From JALNZF01 sp964447405 (GTDB lineage: Bacteria > Nitrospirota > UBA9217), in assembly GCA_964447405.1 (NCBI GenBank), contig CAYUSP010000001.1, positions 682,001 through 746,000 on the forward strand: a stretch of 64,000 nucleotides of DNA, given 5' to 3'. Below, piece by piece: positions 7,418 to 15,402 of the stretch (its first letter is position 1; every line of letters starts with the position of its first letter). The translations under genes and the position numbers were made by a program. The notes under the pieces are model-generated. The model did no database searches. It saw only the letters and a list, made by a program, of their open reading frames with translations, and was not told the origin of the DNA.

Positions 7418-8533
7418 CTAGCGTGCTTTTCGCGCTGCATCAGGAGCCTGCGACCTATCACCAAAAAGCTCCAGGTATTTTCCATAGCCTTCTTTGGCAA
7501 GGTCTTCCTTTGCTATGAACCGCATCGAAGCTGAATTCATGCAATATCGCAGGCCTGTCGGCTTTGGCCCGTCATCGAAAACGTGCCCGAGATGGGAATC
7601 GCCGTGCTTGCTGCGCACCTCGGTGCGGACGGAAAAGAAACTTTTATCCTCCCGATTTACAATGTTGCCGGGTTCGAGCGGTTTGCTGAAACTGGGCCAG
7701 CCTGTGCCTGAATCATACTTATCAAGAGAACTGAACAGGGGCTCGCCGGACACGATATCAACGTAAATACCCGGTTTCTTGTTGTCCCAATACTCATTCC
7801 TGAACGCTGGTTCCGTGCCTTCCTCCTGCGTCACGTTGTACTGAATGGGAGTAAGCTTCTTTTTCAATTCTTCACGGGTTGGCTTCGCATATACGACGTC
7901 TTTGTTAACAGCCTGTCCCGTTTTCATAGGATATTCCTTTCCCCAGACCTTTTCCAGATACTGATCGCGGCCGGAATTGTTGCGGTAGAACTTGTACTTG
8001 AGCGAGCTTTTTTTATAGTAATCCTGATGGTATTCCTCCGCGCGATAGAACGGTCCTGCCGGGCGAATTTCAGTAGCAATGGGCTTGTCGAAACGGCCCG
8101 ATTGGGCAAGTTTTTTTTTCGATTCCTCGGCCAGCATTTTTTGTTCGTCAGAATGGTAGAATATCGCCGAAAGATACGAAGGCCCCCGGTCCACGAACTG
8201 GCCACCCGCGTCAGTAGGATTTACCTGTCTCCAGAAGACCTCCAGAAGTTTTTCGTAGGACACGACTGAGGGATCGTACATGACCTCAATCGCCTCCATA
8301 TGCCCGGTCCCTCCCGCGGAAACCTCCTCATAGGTGGGATTCACCTTTTGCCCCCCGGTATAGCCGGAGATCACGTCTTGTACGCCTGGCAGCTTCTCAA
8401 AAGGCGGTTCCATACACCAGAAGCAGCCGCCTGCGAAAGTAGCCTTCTGCCAGTGATGGGCGCTCGCGGCACCGGACTCAACCACCATTAGCGGAAGGAG
8501 AATCAATGATCCTAAAAGTAATTTGGTAATCAT
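7418..8533 (-). CDS. msrAB: periplasmic methionine sulfoxide reductase MsrA-MsrB fusion
   Basis: A 371-residue protein starting at MITKLLLGS with GGGAGG 9 bases upstream. A Sec-type signal (hydrophobic about 4-18, cleavage near GAASA-HH) sends it out of the cytoplasm. MsrA comes first, with catalytic GGCFWCMEPPFE; MsrB follows with SGTGWPSF and catalytic Cys in RYCMNSASMRF. MsrA reduces the S and MsrB the R sulfoxide of methionine. MsrB lacks zinc CxxC pairs and has Thr where some homologues carry the resolving Cys (SGCGWPSF), so it is probably a one-Cys type. An A9 tract (8111-8119 on the plus strand as T9) encodes KKK in the MsrA part. Confidence 0.93.
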   Translation of the reverse strand: MITKLLLGSLILLPLMVVESGAASAHHWQKATFAGGCFWCMEPPFEKLPGVQDVISGYTGGQKVNPTYEEVSAGGTGHMEAIEVMYDPSVVSYEKLLEVFWRQVNPTDAGGQFVDRGPSYLSAIFYHSDEQKMLAEESKKKLAQSGRFDKPIATEIRPAGPFYRAEEYHQDYYKKSSLKYKFYRNNSGRDQYLEKVWGKEYPMKTGQAVNKDVVYAKPTREELKKKLTPIQYNVTQEEGTEPAFRNEYWDNKKPGIYVDIVSGEPLFSSLDKYDSGTGWPSFSKPLEPGNIVNREDKSFFSVRTEVRSKHGDSHLGHVFDDGPKPTGLRYCMNSASMRFIAKEDLAKEGYGKYLELFGDRSQAPDAARKAR

Positions 8534-8652
8534 ACGTTTGTACCTCCCTTTCGTTGTGCTCATGTCTATACTATAGCTCGGAGAAAGGGGAAAGAAAAGG
8601 GGCATTGAAGTTCTTGCGTTTTTCAGCAATTTAACCTATTCTCACCTGAAAT

Positions 8653-8692
8653 AAAGTTAGAAGTAGGAATTAAGAAGGAAGAAGTAAGGAAG
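8653..8692 (+). repeat. purine-rich repeat left of the four-helix-bundle gene
   Basis: AAAGTTAGAAGTAGGAATTAAGAAGG and onward. Its units recur at 9040-9080 in direct orientation and at 9094-9140 inverted. It also supplies the AAGGAAGAG ribosome-binding site of the gene at 8695. Confidence 0.6.
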
Positions 8693-8694
8693 AG

Positions 8695-9066
8695 ATGACG
8701 ACGAAATCGGAAAACGATCTTCGCGATCGCACGAAGCGTTTTGCTCTTCAGGTTATCCGCATGTTTACGGCATTACCGAAAAATGTAGAGGCTCAAGTGA
8801 TAGGAAAGCAGATCCTGCGGTCCGGTACCTCTGTCGGGGCGAATTATCGTGAGGCATACCGCAGCCGCAGTCGTGCGGAGTTTATCGCAAAAGCTGGTGA
8901 TTGCCTCAAGGAGCTAGAAGAGACGGCATATTGGCTTGAGCTACTCGTGGAAGGCGGCATTGTATCAGGGGCAAAGTTGGCAGATTTGCAGAAAGAATGC
9001 GACGAACTGACTGCGATATTTGTAACGATAATCAAGAAAAGTAAAATTAAGAATTATGAAGTATGA
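8695..9066 (+). CDS. four helix bundle protein (23S rRNA IVS-type family)
   Basis: A 123-residue all-helical protein. The family signature is clear: RFALQVIRMF, then QILRSGTSVGANYREA (about 42-57), SRAEFIAKAGDCLKELEETAYWLELL (about 59-84) and a final helix. The family is known from intervening sequences in 23S rRNA genes and as solitary genes; no enzymatic function is established. AGGAAGAG directly precedes the ATG. The last codons (KKSKIKNYEV) lie inside a purine-rich repeat that also surrounds the gene. It precedes hsdR by 78 bases and may have entered the locus independently. Confidence 0.88.
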   Translation: MTTKSENDLRDRTKRFALQVIRMFTALPKNVEAQVIGKQILRSGTSVGANYREAYRSRSRAEFIAKAGDCLKELEETAYWLELLVEGGIVSGAKLADLQKECDELTAIFVTIIKKSKIKNYEV

Positions 9067-9140
9067 ATTAAGAAGTGCGGTTTTCTTACCTCATACTTCT
9101 AACTTTTCATAATTCTTCCTTCTTACTTCTTACTTTTGAT
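9040..9140. repeat. purine/pyrimidine-rich repeat right of the four-helix-bundle gene
   Basis: AAGTAAAATTAAGAATTATG (direct) is followed by its near-inverse CATAATTCTTCCTTCTTAC, so the block can fold on itself. It overlaps the 3' end of the four-helix-bundle gene and runs to the start of hsdR, leaving no clear ribosome-binding site for hsdR. Confidence 0.55.
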
Positions 9141-9144
9141 AATT

Positions 9145-11952
9145 ATGACCTACGGCCCCGAAGACATAGCCCGTGAACAGATAGACCGCATGCTGGTATC
9201 AGCAGGCTGGGCTGTTCAGGACGCGAAGGCGGTCAACCTGTACGCGAAACAGGGTGTGGCTATCCGCGAGTTCGAGTTGAAGACCGGCTTCGGTACGGCT
9301 GATTATCTCCTCTACGTGGACGGTAAGGCAGCCGGTGTGATCGAAGCAAAGAAGGCCGGCGCAACGCTTACCGGCGTTGAGATACAGTCGGCGAAGTACA
9401 GCAAAGGCCTTCCAGACGGCCTTCCCGCATGGACCCGTCCGCTGCCGTTCTGCTACGAATCCACAGGAATAGAAACCAAATTCACGAACGGTTTTGATCC
9501 CGAACCTCGCTCGCGAAATGTGTTTTCCTTTCATAAGCCCGAAACCTTTGCTGACTGGCTTTCTGATGGACAGGCCTCGACTACGCTGCTCGCAGCCATG
9601 CCGCCTCAACAGCTCTACGGTAAACAGCCGACTCTCAACTCCCGCATCCGCCAGATGCCGCCCCTGATCGAAGACGGGCTCTGGCCTGCGCAGATAGTCG
9701 CGATCAAGAACCTCGAAAAATCCCTTGCCGAAAACCGGCCCCGCGCTCTCATCCAGATGGCGACCGGCAGCGGCAAGACCTTCACTGCCATCACTTTCCT
9801 GTACCGGTTGATCAAGTTCGGCGGGGCCAAGCGGGTCCTGTTCCTCGTTGACCGGGGCAATCTCGGCAGGCAGGCCTTGAAGGAATTCCAGCAGTACCTC
9901 TCGCCCTACAACAACTTCAAGTTCACGGAAGAATACATCGCCCAGCGCCTCACGTCGAATACGCTCGATACCACCGCCCGGGTCTGCATCTGCACGATAC
10001 AGAGACTCTACTCCATGCTCAAAGGCGTGGATCTGCCCGAAGAAGGGGACGAGGTGTCCGCGCAGGGTCTGGATACTGTATATAAGGAAGTCCCGCCCCT
10101 GGAATACAACCCCGCTATACCTATCGAGACCTTCGACATCATCGTGACCGACGAATGCCACCGCTCCATCTACAACCTCTGGCGCCAGGTGCTCGAATAC
10201 TTCGACGCCTCCATCATCGGCCTGACCGCCACGCCGAACAAGCAGACCTTCGGATTCTTCCATCAGAATCTCGTGATGGAGTACGGCCACGAGCAGGCCG
10301 TTGCCGACGGCGTGAACGTGAACTACGACGTCTATCGCATCAAGACCGCGATCACCGAGGCTGGGGGAAAGGTCGAGGCGGGCTTTTACGTGGACAAGCG
10401 CGACCGCGAGACACGACAGATACGGTGGGAGCGGCTCGACGAGGACCTGGCCTACGATCCTGACCAGCTCGACCGGCAGGTTGTTACGCCTGACCAGATA
10501 CGCACCGTGGTCCGGACCTATCGCGATAAGGTACTGTCCGAGATCTTTCCGGGCAGGACCTGGGTGCCCAAGACGCTCATCTTTGCCAAGGACGACTCCC
10601 ACGCCGAAGATATCGTCAAGATCGTGCGAGAGGAGTTCGCAAAAGGAAACGACTTCTGCCAGAAGATCACCTACAAGACCACCGGCAGAAAGCCGGAGGA
10701 CCTGATCGCCGAGTTCCGCACCAGCCCTATGCCGCGCATCGCCGTCACTGTTGATATGATCGCGACCGGCACGGACATCAAGCCCCTCGAAGTGGTGCTC
10801 TTCATGCGCTCGGTCAAGTCCAGGAGCTTCTTCGAGCAGATGAAGGGCCGCGGCGTGCGTGTGATCAATGACGACGACCTGAAGACAGTCACTCCCGATG
10901 CCAGGGCCAAGGACCATTTCATCATCGTCGATGCCGTGGGTGTGTGCGAGCAGGACAAGACCGATTCCCGGCCCATGGAAAAGAAGCGCAATGTGTCTTT
11001 CGAGAAACTTCTCCAGGCTCTTTCTCTCGGGAATATCGAGCCGGAGGTGATCTCCTCCATAGCCGTGCGCATGGCACGCATGGAGCACGCGATCAGCGCC
11101 GAAGACCATACAGAGATCAGGAAGCTTGCGGACAAGAGCCTCAAGATCCTGTGCGCAGGACTCATCACTGCAATTGATCCGGACCGGCAAGTTGAACGGG
11201 CGAAGTTGGATAATCCCGGAATTGCAGAGCCGAGCGAGGCACAGATTCAAAAGGCTGCTGTCAAACTGATTCAAGAAGCAGTAAAGCCTTTGCATAATCC
11301 CGAGCTTCGTAAGCTGCTCGTTGAACTTAAGAAGAAGAGCGAACAGACGATCGATGTTGTCAGTCAGGACCGGGTCATAGGGGCAGGGTTCAGCGCGCAG
11401 GCTTTGGAAAAGGCAAAAGGTTTGGTGCAGTCCTTCGAACAGTTCATCAAGGACAATAAGGATGAGATCACCGCGCTCCAGGTGCTCTACAGCATGCCTT
11501 ATAAGCAGCGGCTGCGGTACGAAGATATCAAAGACCTTGCAAGCCGCATAGAAAAGCCGCCGCATCAATGGAGAGTGGATAATCTCTGGAATGCTTATGC
11601 AGCGTTGGAGAAGTCAAAGGTCAAAGGTGCCAGCGCGCCGCATATTCTCACGGACCTTGTATCGCTCGTGCGCTTTGCCATGCACCGGGATGATGAACTT
11701 GTCCCATTCCCCGAGCGGGTGGCTGCCAATTTTGAAAAATGGATGACAGGGCATAAAGACAAGTTTACACCTGAACAGCGTAAGTGGCTTGAAATGATCC
11801 GTGATCATGTTGCAGCAAATCTCGCAATTGAAGTTGATGATTTCGACTTTGCGCCGTTTGCACAGCAAGGCGGCCTTGGCAAGGTGCACCAGGTATTTGG
11901 AAGTGAACTGAATAAGATTCTTGAAGAACTTAACGGGGTGTTAGCGGCGTGA
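9145..11952 (+). CDS. hsdR: type I restriction enzyme, R (motor/nuclease) subunit
   Basis: About 935 residues. The N-terminal PD-(D/E)XK nuclease core is at about 53-70 (ADYLLYVDGKAAGVIEAKK). A superfamily-2 translocase follows with Walker A MATGSGKTFT (about 205-214), DEAH-type box VTDECHRSIYN, motif III GLTATPN and motif VI in QMKGRGVRV. A helical C-terminal part completes HsdR. The enzyme translocates and cleaves unmodified DNA with HsdM and HsdS. The start is the ATG at 9145; a TTG three codons earlier is also in frame and neither has a good ribosome-binding site. The stop overlaps the GTG start of hsdS (GTGA). hsdM is displaced about 2 kb downstream of hsdS. Confidence 0.95.
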   Translation: MTYGPEDIAREQIDRMLVSAGWAVQDAKAVNLYAKQGVAIREFELKTGFGTADYLLYVDGKAAGVIEAKKAGATLTGVEIQSAKYSKGLPDGLPAWTRPLPFCYESTGIETKFTNGFDPEPRSRNVFSFHKPETFADWLSDGQASTTLLAAMPPQQLYGKQPTLNSRIRQMPPLIEDGLWPAQIVAIKNLEKSLAENRPRALIQMATGSGKTFTAITFLYRLIKFGGAKRVLFLVDRGNLGRQALKEFQQYLSPYNNFKFTEEYIAQRLTSNTLDTTARVCICTIQRLYSMLKGVDLPEEGDEVSAQGLDTVYKEVPPLEYNPAIPIETFDIIVTDECHRSIYNLWRQVLEYFDASIIGLTATPNKQTFGFFHQNLVMEYGHEQAVADGVNVNYDVYRIKTAITEAGGKVEAGFYVDKRDRETRQIRWERLDEDLAYDPDQLDRQVVTPDQIRTVVRTYRDKVLSEIFPGRTWVPKTLIFAKDDSHAEDIVKIVREEFAKGNDFCQKITYKTTGRKPEDLIAEFRTSPMPRIAVTVDMIATGTDIKPLEVVLFMRSVKSRSFFEQMKGRGVRVINDDDLKTVTPDARAKDHFIIVDAVGVCEQDKTDSRPMEKKRNVSFEKLLQALSLGNIEPEVISSIAVRMARMEHAISAEDHTEIRKLADKSLKILCAGLITAIDPDRQVERAKLDNPGIAEPSEAQIQKAAVKLIQEAVKPLHNPELRKLLVELKKKSEQTIDVVSQDRVIGAGFSAQALEKAKGLVQSFEQFIKDNKDEITALQVLYSMPYKQRLRYEDIKDLASRIEKPPHQWRVDNLWNAYAALEKSKVKGASAPHILTDLVSLVRFAMHRDDELVPFPERVAANFEKWMTGHKDKFTPEQRKWLEMIRDHVAANLAIEVDDFDFAPFAQQGGLGKVHQVFGSELNKILEELNGVLAA

Positions 11953-13400
11953 GCGCTGTAGAAATAAAAGAAAAAGCAGAGCCGCGTTGGATGATTCCGG
12001 AGTCGTGGCGATGGGTAAACATTTCCGACGTCGGCCAAATCATTACGGGGAACACGCCCTCTACGAAAGACAAAGCTAACTATGGTAACGATATTCCATT
12101 CGTAAAGCCGCCGGAATTAAATGATAAGGGGATATGGTCAGCGCCAGATGGCTTGTCACATCAAGGAATGAAACGAGCGCGGCAGCTGCCTCCTGGCTCA
12201 GTACTTGTGTCATGCATCGGTGGTTTAGGGAAAACAGGTATTGCCAGAGTGCAAATGACCTTCAACCAGCAGATAAATGCTATTGTTTTCGATGAAAGAG
12301 TGATTCCGGAATTTGGTTTCTACTATGCACAAACGCTAAAAGAGTGGCTTTACAGTGTTTCATCAGCAACAACATTGCCAATAGTTAATAAGGGCAAATT
12401 TCAACAGGTGTCATTTCCGCTTGCACCTATCGAAGATCAAAAACGCATCGTCGCGGAGATCGAAAAGCAATTCTCCCGTCTGGACGATGCTGTCGCCAAT
12501 CTCAAGCGCGTCAAGGCGAACCTAAAACGTTACAAGGCCGCTGTTCTCAAAGCTGCAGTCGAGGGCAAGCTTACCGAAGAATGGCGCAAAGCCAACCCAA
12601 ACGTTGGGTCTGCAAGCGAACTACTCAGACGCATTCTCGCTGAGCGGAGGAAGAAGTGGGAAGAAAATGAACAAACGAAGATGAAGTCGAAAGGGACGAA
12701 AGCGAAGGATGATAGATGGAAGCAGAAATATCAGGAACCTACACCCGCCGAAACAACAGACCTTCCTGAGCTACCGCATGGATGGACATGGGCCAGCATA
12801 GAACAGTTAGCAATTGCGGAACCGAATGCGATTAAGGCGGGGCCTTTCGGTTCTGCACTTAAGAAATCATTCTACACTCCAAAAGGATATAAAATCTACG
12901 GCCAGGAGCAGGTGATAAATGGCGATCCTTTTTACGGTGACTATTATATTGATGAGACTAGATACAATACACTGAAATCATGCGCGGTTAAGCCTGGAGA
13001 TATCTTAATAAGTTTAGTCGGTACGATTGGCCGCGTTTTAATCCTGCCAAAAGGAATTGAACCTGGAATTATTAATCCTCGACTTGTTAAGCTGAGCATA
13101 GACCCCAGACTAGTCTGTGCAGAATTTATTAAGGCGTGCATAGAATCGCCATTTGTTAAACAGCTGTTTTCACTAATTTCACATGGCGGAACAATGGATG
13201 TCCTGAACTTGACGATCTTAAAATCCATACCATTTCCGCTTCCATCATTGAAAGAACAGAATGCGATATTGCAAGAAATTGATCGTGTCTCTAGCATAGA
13301 GAAGGGACTTGAAACTACGATAAGTGTGAATCTGTTGCGTGCGGAGCGTCTGAGACAGACTGTGCTGATGAAAGCTTTTTCTGGCAGCCTGCTGAACTAA
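11949..13400 (+). CDS. hsdS: type I restriction-modification specificity subunit
   Basis: A 483-residue protein starting at GTG overlapping the hsdR stop. It has two target-recognition domains (about 15-165 and 270-420), each beginning with the HsdS pattern (PESWRWVNISDVGQI; PHGWTWASIEQLA) and each followed by a coiled-coil conserved region (IEDQKRIVAEIEKQFSRLD then KRYKAAVLKAAVEGKLTEEW; final LRAERLRQTVLMKAF). Each domain reads one half of a bipartite target. A Lys/Glu-rich linker at about 230-262 is polar and probably flexible. The protein appears intact. HsdS would normally be next to hsdM; here an unknown gene and a fic gene intervene. Confidence 0.93.
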   Translation: MSAVEIKEKAEPRWMIPESWRWVNISDVGQIITGNTPSTKDKANYGNDIPFVKPPELNDKGIWSAPDGLSHQGMKRARQLPPGSVLVSCIGGLGKTGIARVQMTFNQQINAIVFDERVIPEFGFYYAQTLKEWLYSVSSATTLPIVNKGKFQQVSFPLAPIEDQKRIVAEIEKQFSRLDDAVANLKRVKANLKRYKAAVLKAAVEGKLTEEWRKANPNVGSASELLRRILAERRKKWEENEQTKMKSKGTKAKDDRWKQKYQEPTPAETTDLPELPHGWTWASIEQLAIAEPNAIKAGPFGSALKKSFYTPKGYKIYGQEQVINGDPFYGDYYIDETRYNTLKSCAVKPGDILISLVGTIGRVLILPKGIEPGIINPRLVKLSIDPRLVCAEFIKACIESPFVKQLFSLISHGGTMDVLNLTILKSIPFPLPSLKEQNAILQEIDRVSSIEKGLETTISVNLLRAERLRQTVLMKAFSGSLLN

Positions 13401-13463
13401 AGCGGATCAATTGATAAGAAAACTCGAACTTGGTTGCAATAGATTTGTGTCGGGAGGTTCTTG

Positions 13464-14354
13464 ATGGATGCATTGAGATTGTATGCGATTGGAACCGCCT
13501 TTGAGAAGGATAGATTATCTCTCAGAGAAACAGTTAAACTGCTGGAAATAACTAGATTGCTGCTCGATACAGGATTGGTAATTTCCACAGGAAAAGAGAA
13601 GATGTCCTCTGAGCTGCGAGACAATATTAAGTATGACCTGGATTTGCGAACTGGTTCATTGGATGCATATATATCAATGGGAGAAATAGCAAAAGACGTG
13701 GTTCCGTTGATGCTCCCCATGGCCTCAGATATAGCTGCCCGTTTCGAACTCATCTTAGGAACACTTAAACATGCTAAAGCTCTTATCGAATGGCTCGGCG
13801 CAAAGCGAAATGCGAAGCAGCAGGTAACGATTAAAGTAGAAGTTAAAGATTCGCCCGGTGCGACCGTGTTGGTCGCAGCGGATGGCGATGTTTATAATAC
13901 TACACAGACAGATTTAAACAGTGCTTTAAAGTTATTCCAGCCATATAAAGATATGGCATTGATGTGTGATGGAAAGGATGTTCAGACGATTGATTATTAC
14001 AGTCGTGCAAATGGTAAAGATGTTGAAAGAGCGCTATCCATGGATAAAGCCTCTAAGGAGTTATACAGAACTGAAAAACTGATTGAAGATTTGACCATGG
14101 AAATTGTCGGAACGATTTTTGATTTCAATACTAAGACCGGAAAAGGGAAAATTGAACTCACAGATGGGAAGGTTTATAACATAAGCGTTTCAAAATCTGT
14201 TGATGTGCACAGATTATCATTGCTTGCTTACGATAAAGGACCTATTGAGTGTAAGGCTAGGCCAGTAATGAAGATAAGAAATGGTGTACCGACGTTGAAT
14301 GGGTACGAGATAATAGATTTTAACCCGCCTGCGCAGAAAGACCTTAACATCTAA
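13464..14354 (+). CDS. unknown protein encoded inside the type I locus
   Basis: A 296-residue protein with GGGAGG seven bases before the ATG. I do not recognise the family. Residues 1-110 look helical and end with a hydrophobic stretch (AKDVVPLMLPMASDIAARFELIL, no clear membrane span). Residues 118-200 mix strands (QQVTIKVEVKD, GATVLVAADGDVY). The C-terminal segment GTIFDFNTKTGKGKIELTDG (about 214-233) resembles the first strands of a cold-shock/OB-like fold, which is only suggestive. It sits 63 bases past hsdS and 103 bases before fic. It is more AT-rich than hsdR by eye, suggesting separate acquisition. Confidence 0.6.
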   Translation: MDALRLYAIGTAFEKDRLSLRETVKLLEITRLLLDTGLVISTGKEKMSSELRDNIKYDLDLRTGSLDAYISMGEIAKDVVPLMLPMASDIAARFELILGTLKHAKALIEWLGAKRNAKQQVTIKVEVKDSPGATVLVAADGDVYNTTQTDLNSALKLFQPYKDMALMCDGKDVQTIDYYSRANGKDVERALSMDKASKELYRTEKLIEDLTMEIVGTIFDFNTKTGKGKIELTDGKVYNISVSKSVDVHRLSLLAYDKGPIECKARPVMKIRNGVPTLNGYEIIDFNPPAQKDLNI

Positions 14355-14457
14355 TTATTGGTGTCTTTTAAAGAGGCGGTAGGGTCAGGTCTTGCTTCTT
14401 GACATTTGATATTTTTTGCAAATATTCCGCGATACCGTGCGTGGTTGTTAATAGATC

Positions 14458-15108
14458 ATGAATGATAAGAGTCGCTACGATACATCAGAACTGATCGAAG
14501 GGCAATTTGAGCCGGGATCGGGCAGGCGTGTCCTGAAGAATCTCCTCGGTGTAAAGAGTAAGCGAGAGATGGGTCAGATTGAGACGAGGGAACTTCTCCG
14601 TGCACAGGATGAGCTGGTGGATATTTACGCCGAAGATCATCGCTTCAGGTCAGCCGATATCAGGAAAATGCACGGGCTTTGGCTTGGAAATGTGTATGCA
14701 TGGGCAGGGTCTTATCGGCAAGTAAACCTTAGCAGGGATACATTTACATTTGCGGCTGCGGCTCACATTCCAATGCTGATGGCCGAGTTTGAGCAGGCGC
14801 CCCTTCGCCAGTTTACGCCCTGCCATTTCAGCACCGTGAGCGAGTTGGCCTTTGCTTTGGCAGTGGTGCACGTTGAGCTGGTGCTGATCCACCCGTTTCG
14901 CGACGGTAATGGCAGGGTTGCTCGCATGCTTTCTATTCTAATGGGATTGCAGGCTGGTTTGCCGTCGCTCGATTTCGGCGACATTAAGGGAAAAAAGAAG
15001 AAGGAGTATTTTTCAGCAGTGCAGGCCGGATTGGACCGGAACTATGAGCCAATGGAGAGGATATTCACCGACGTGATCGGTAGGACGCTGAGGATTCATG
15101 GACGGTAA
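14458..15108 (+). CDS. Fic domain protein (AMP-transferase-type)
   Basis: A 216-residue protein. The active-site Fic motif HPFRDGNGRVAR is complete (about 145-156). The N-terminal SELIEGQFEPGSGRRVLKNLLGV block is typical of solitary Fic proteins. Fic enzymes usually transfer AMP from ATP to a target protein; some are toxins. I find no S/T-x3-E-G/N inhibitory motif in the N-terminal or C-terminal helix, so it would need an external inhibitor. A convergent small frame overlapping its 3' end (15065-15331) carries such a motif. Fic-type genes are known passengers of type I restriction loci. Confidence 0.88.
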   Translation: MNDKSRYDTSELIEGQFEPGSGRRVLKNLLGVKSKREMGQIETRELLRAQDELVDIYAEDHRFRSADIRKMHGLWLGNVYAWAGSYRQVNLSRDTFTFAAAAHIPMLMAEFEQAPLRQFTPCHFSTVSELAFALAVVHVELVLIHPFRDGNGRVARMLSILMGLQAGLPSLDFGDIKGKKKKEYFSAVQAGLDRNYEPMERIFTDVIGRTLRIHGR

Positions 15109-15331
15109 TAGCCGATTTCTTCTTGTTACTTGTTTTATGCGATTTGCCCGGAGGTAACGCTACAGCCCAGGTTGTGCTCTGCTCGTCAATAATGCGGGGA
15201 AGATGAATCCCTTCAATTGCAGAAGAGGTTACAACGGAGGTATAGAGCATAGCTCTCCGCTCGGCTGGGTTTTTGAGGTATGGGTTGGTTTTGCTTAACG
15301 ATTTTTTCTGCATAAGTAGGCGACGGATCAT
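15065..15331 (-). CDS. small protein with Fic-inhibitory-like motif (possible antitoxin)
   Basis: Up to 88 residues (82 if started at the ATG at 15313). The N-terminal part reads SKTNPYLKNPAERRAML then TSVVTSSAIEGI. SSAIEG fits the S/T-x3-E-G motif with which antitoxins or N-terminal helices block Fic active sites. The first half resembles a conserved small protein I have seen elsewhere; the C-terminal 40 residues are low in pattern and overlap the fic stop antisense. A TATAAT lies about 12 bases before the first ATG. It is convergent with fic, not upstream in an operon as in class I Fic systems. Function is inference. Confidence 0.45.
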   Translation of the reverse strand: MIRRLLMQKKSLSKTNPYLKNPAERRAMLYTSVVTSSAIEGIHLPRIIDEQSTTWAVALPPGKSHKTSNKKKSAITVHESSASYRSRR

Positions 15332-15402
15332 CCGTCTAAAGATATTATAATGGTTATCCGTATCAAGTCAATTGATTCTTGAAAGGTATAAAGGGATTAA
15401 TA

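Noticed and set aside
9199..11568. 789-codon open frame antisense to hsdR
   Set aside because: It mirrors a well-supported HsdR with all helicase motifs; the antisense translation shows no domain and arises from GC-rich third positions.
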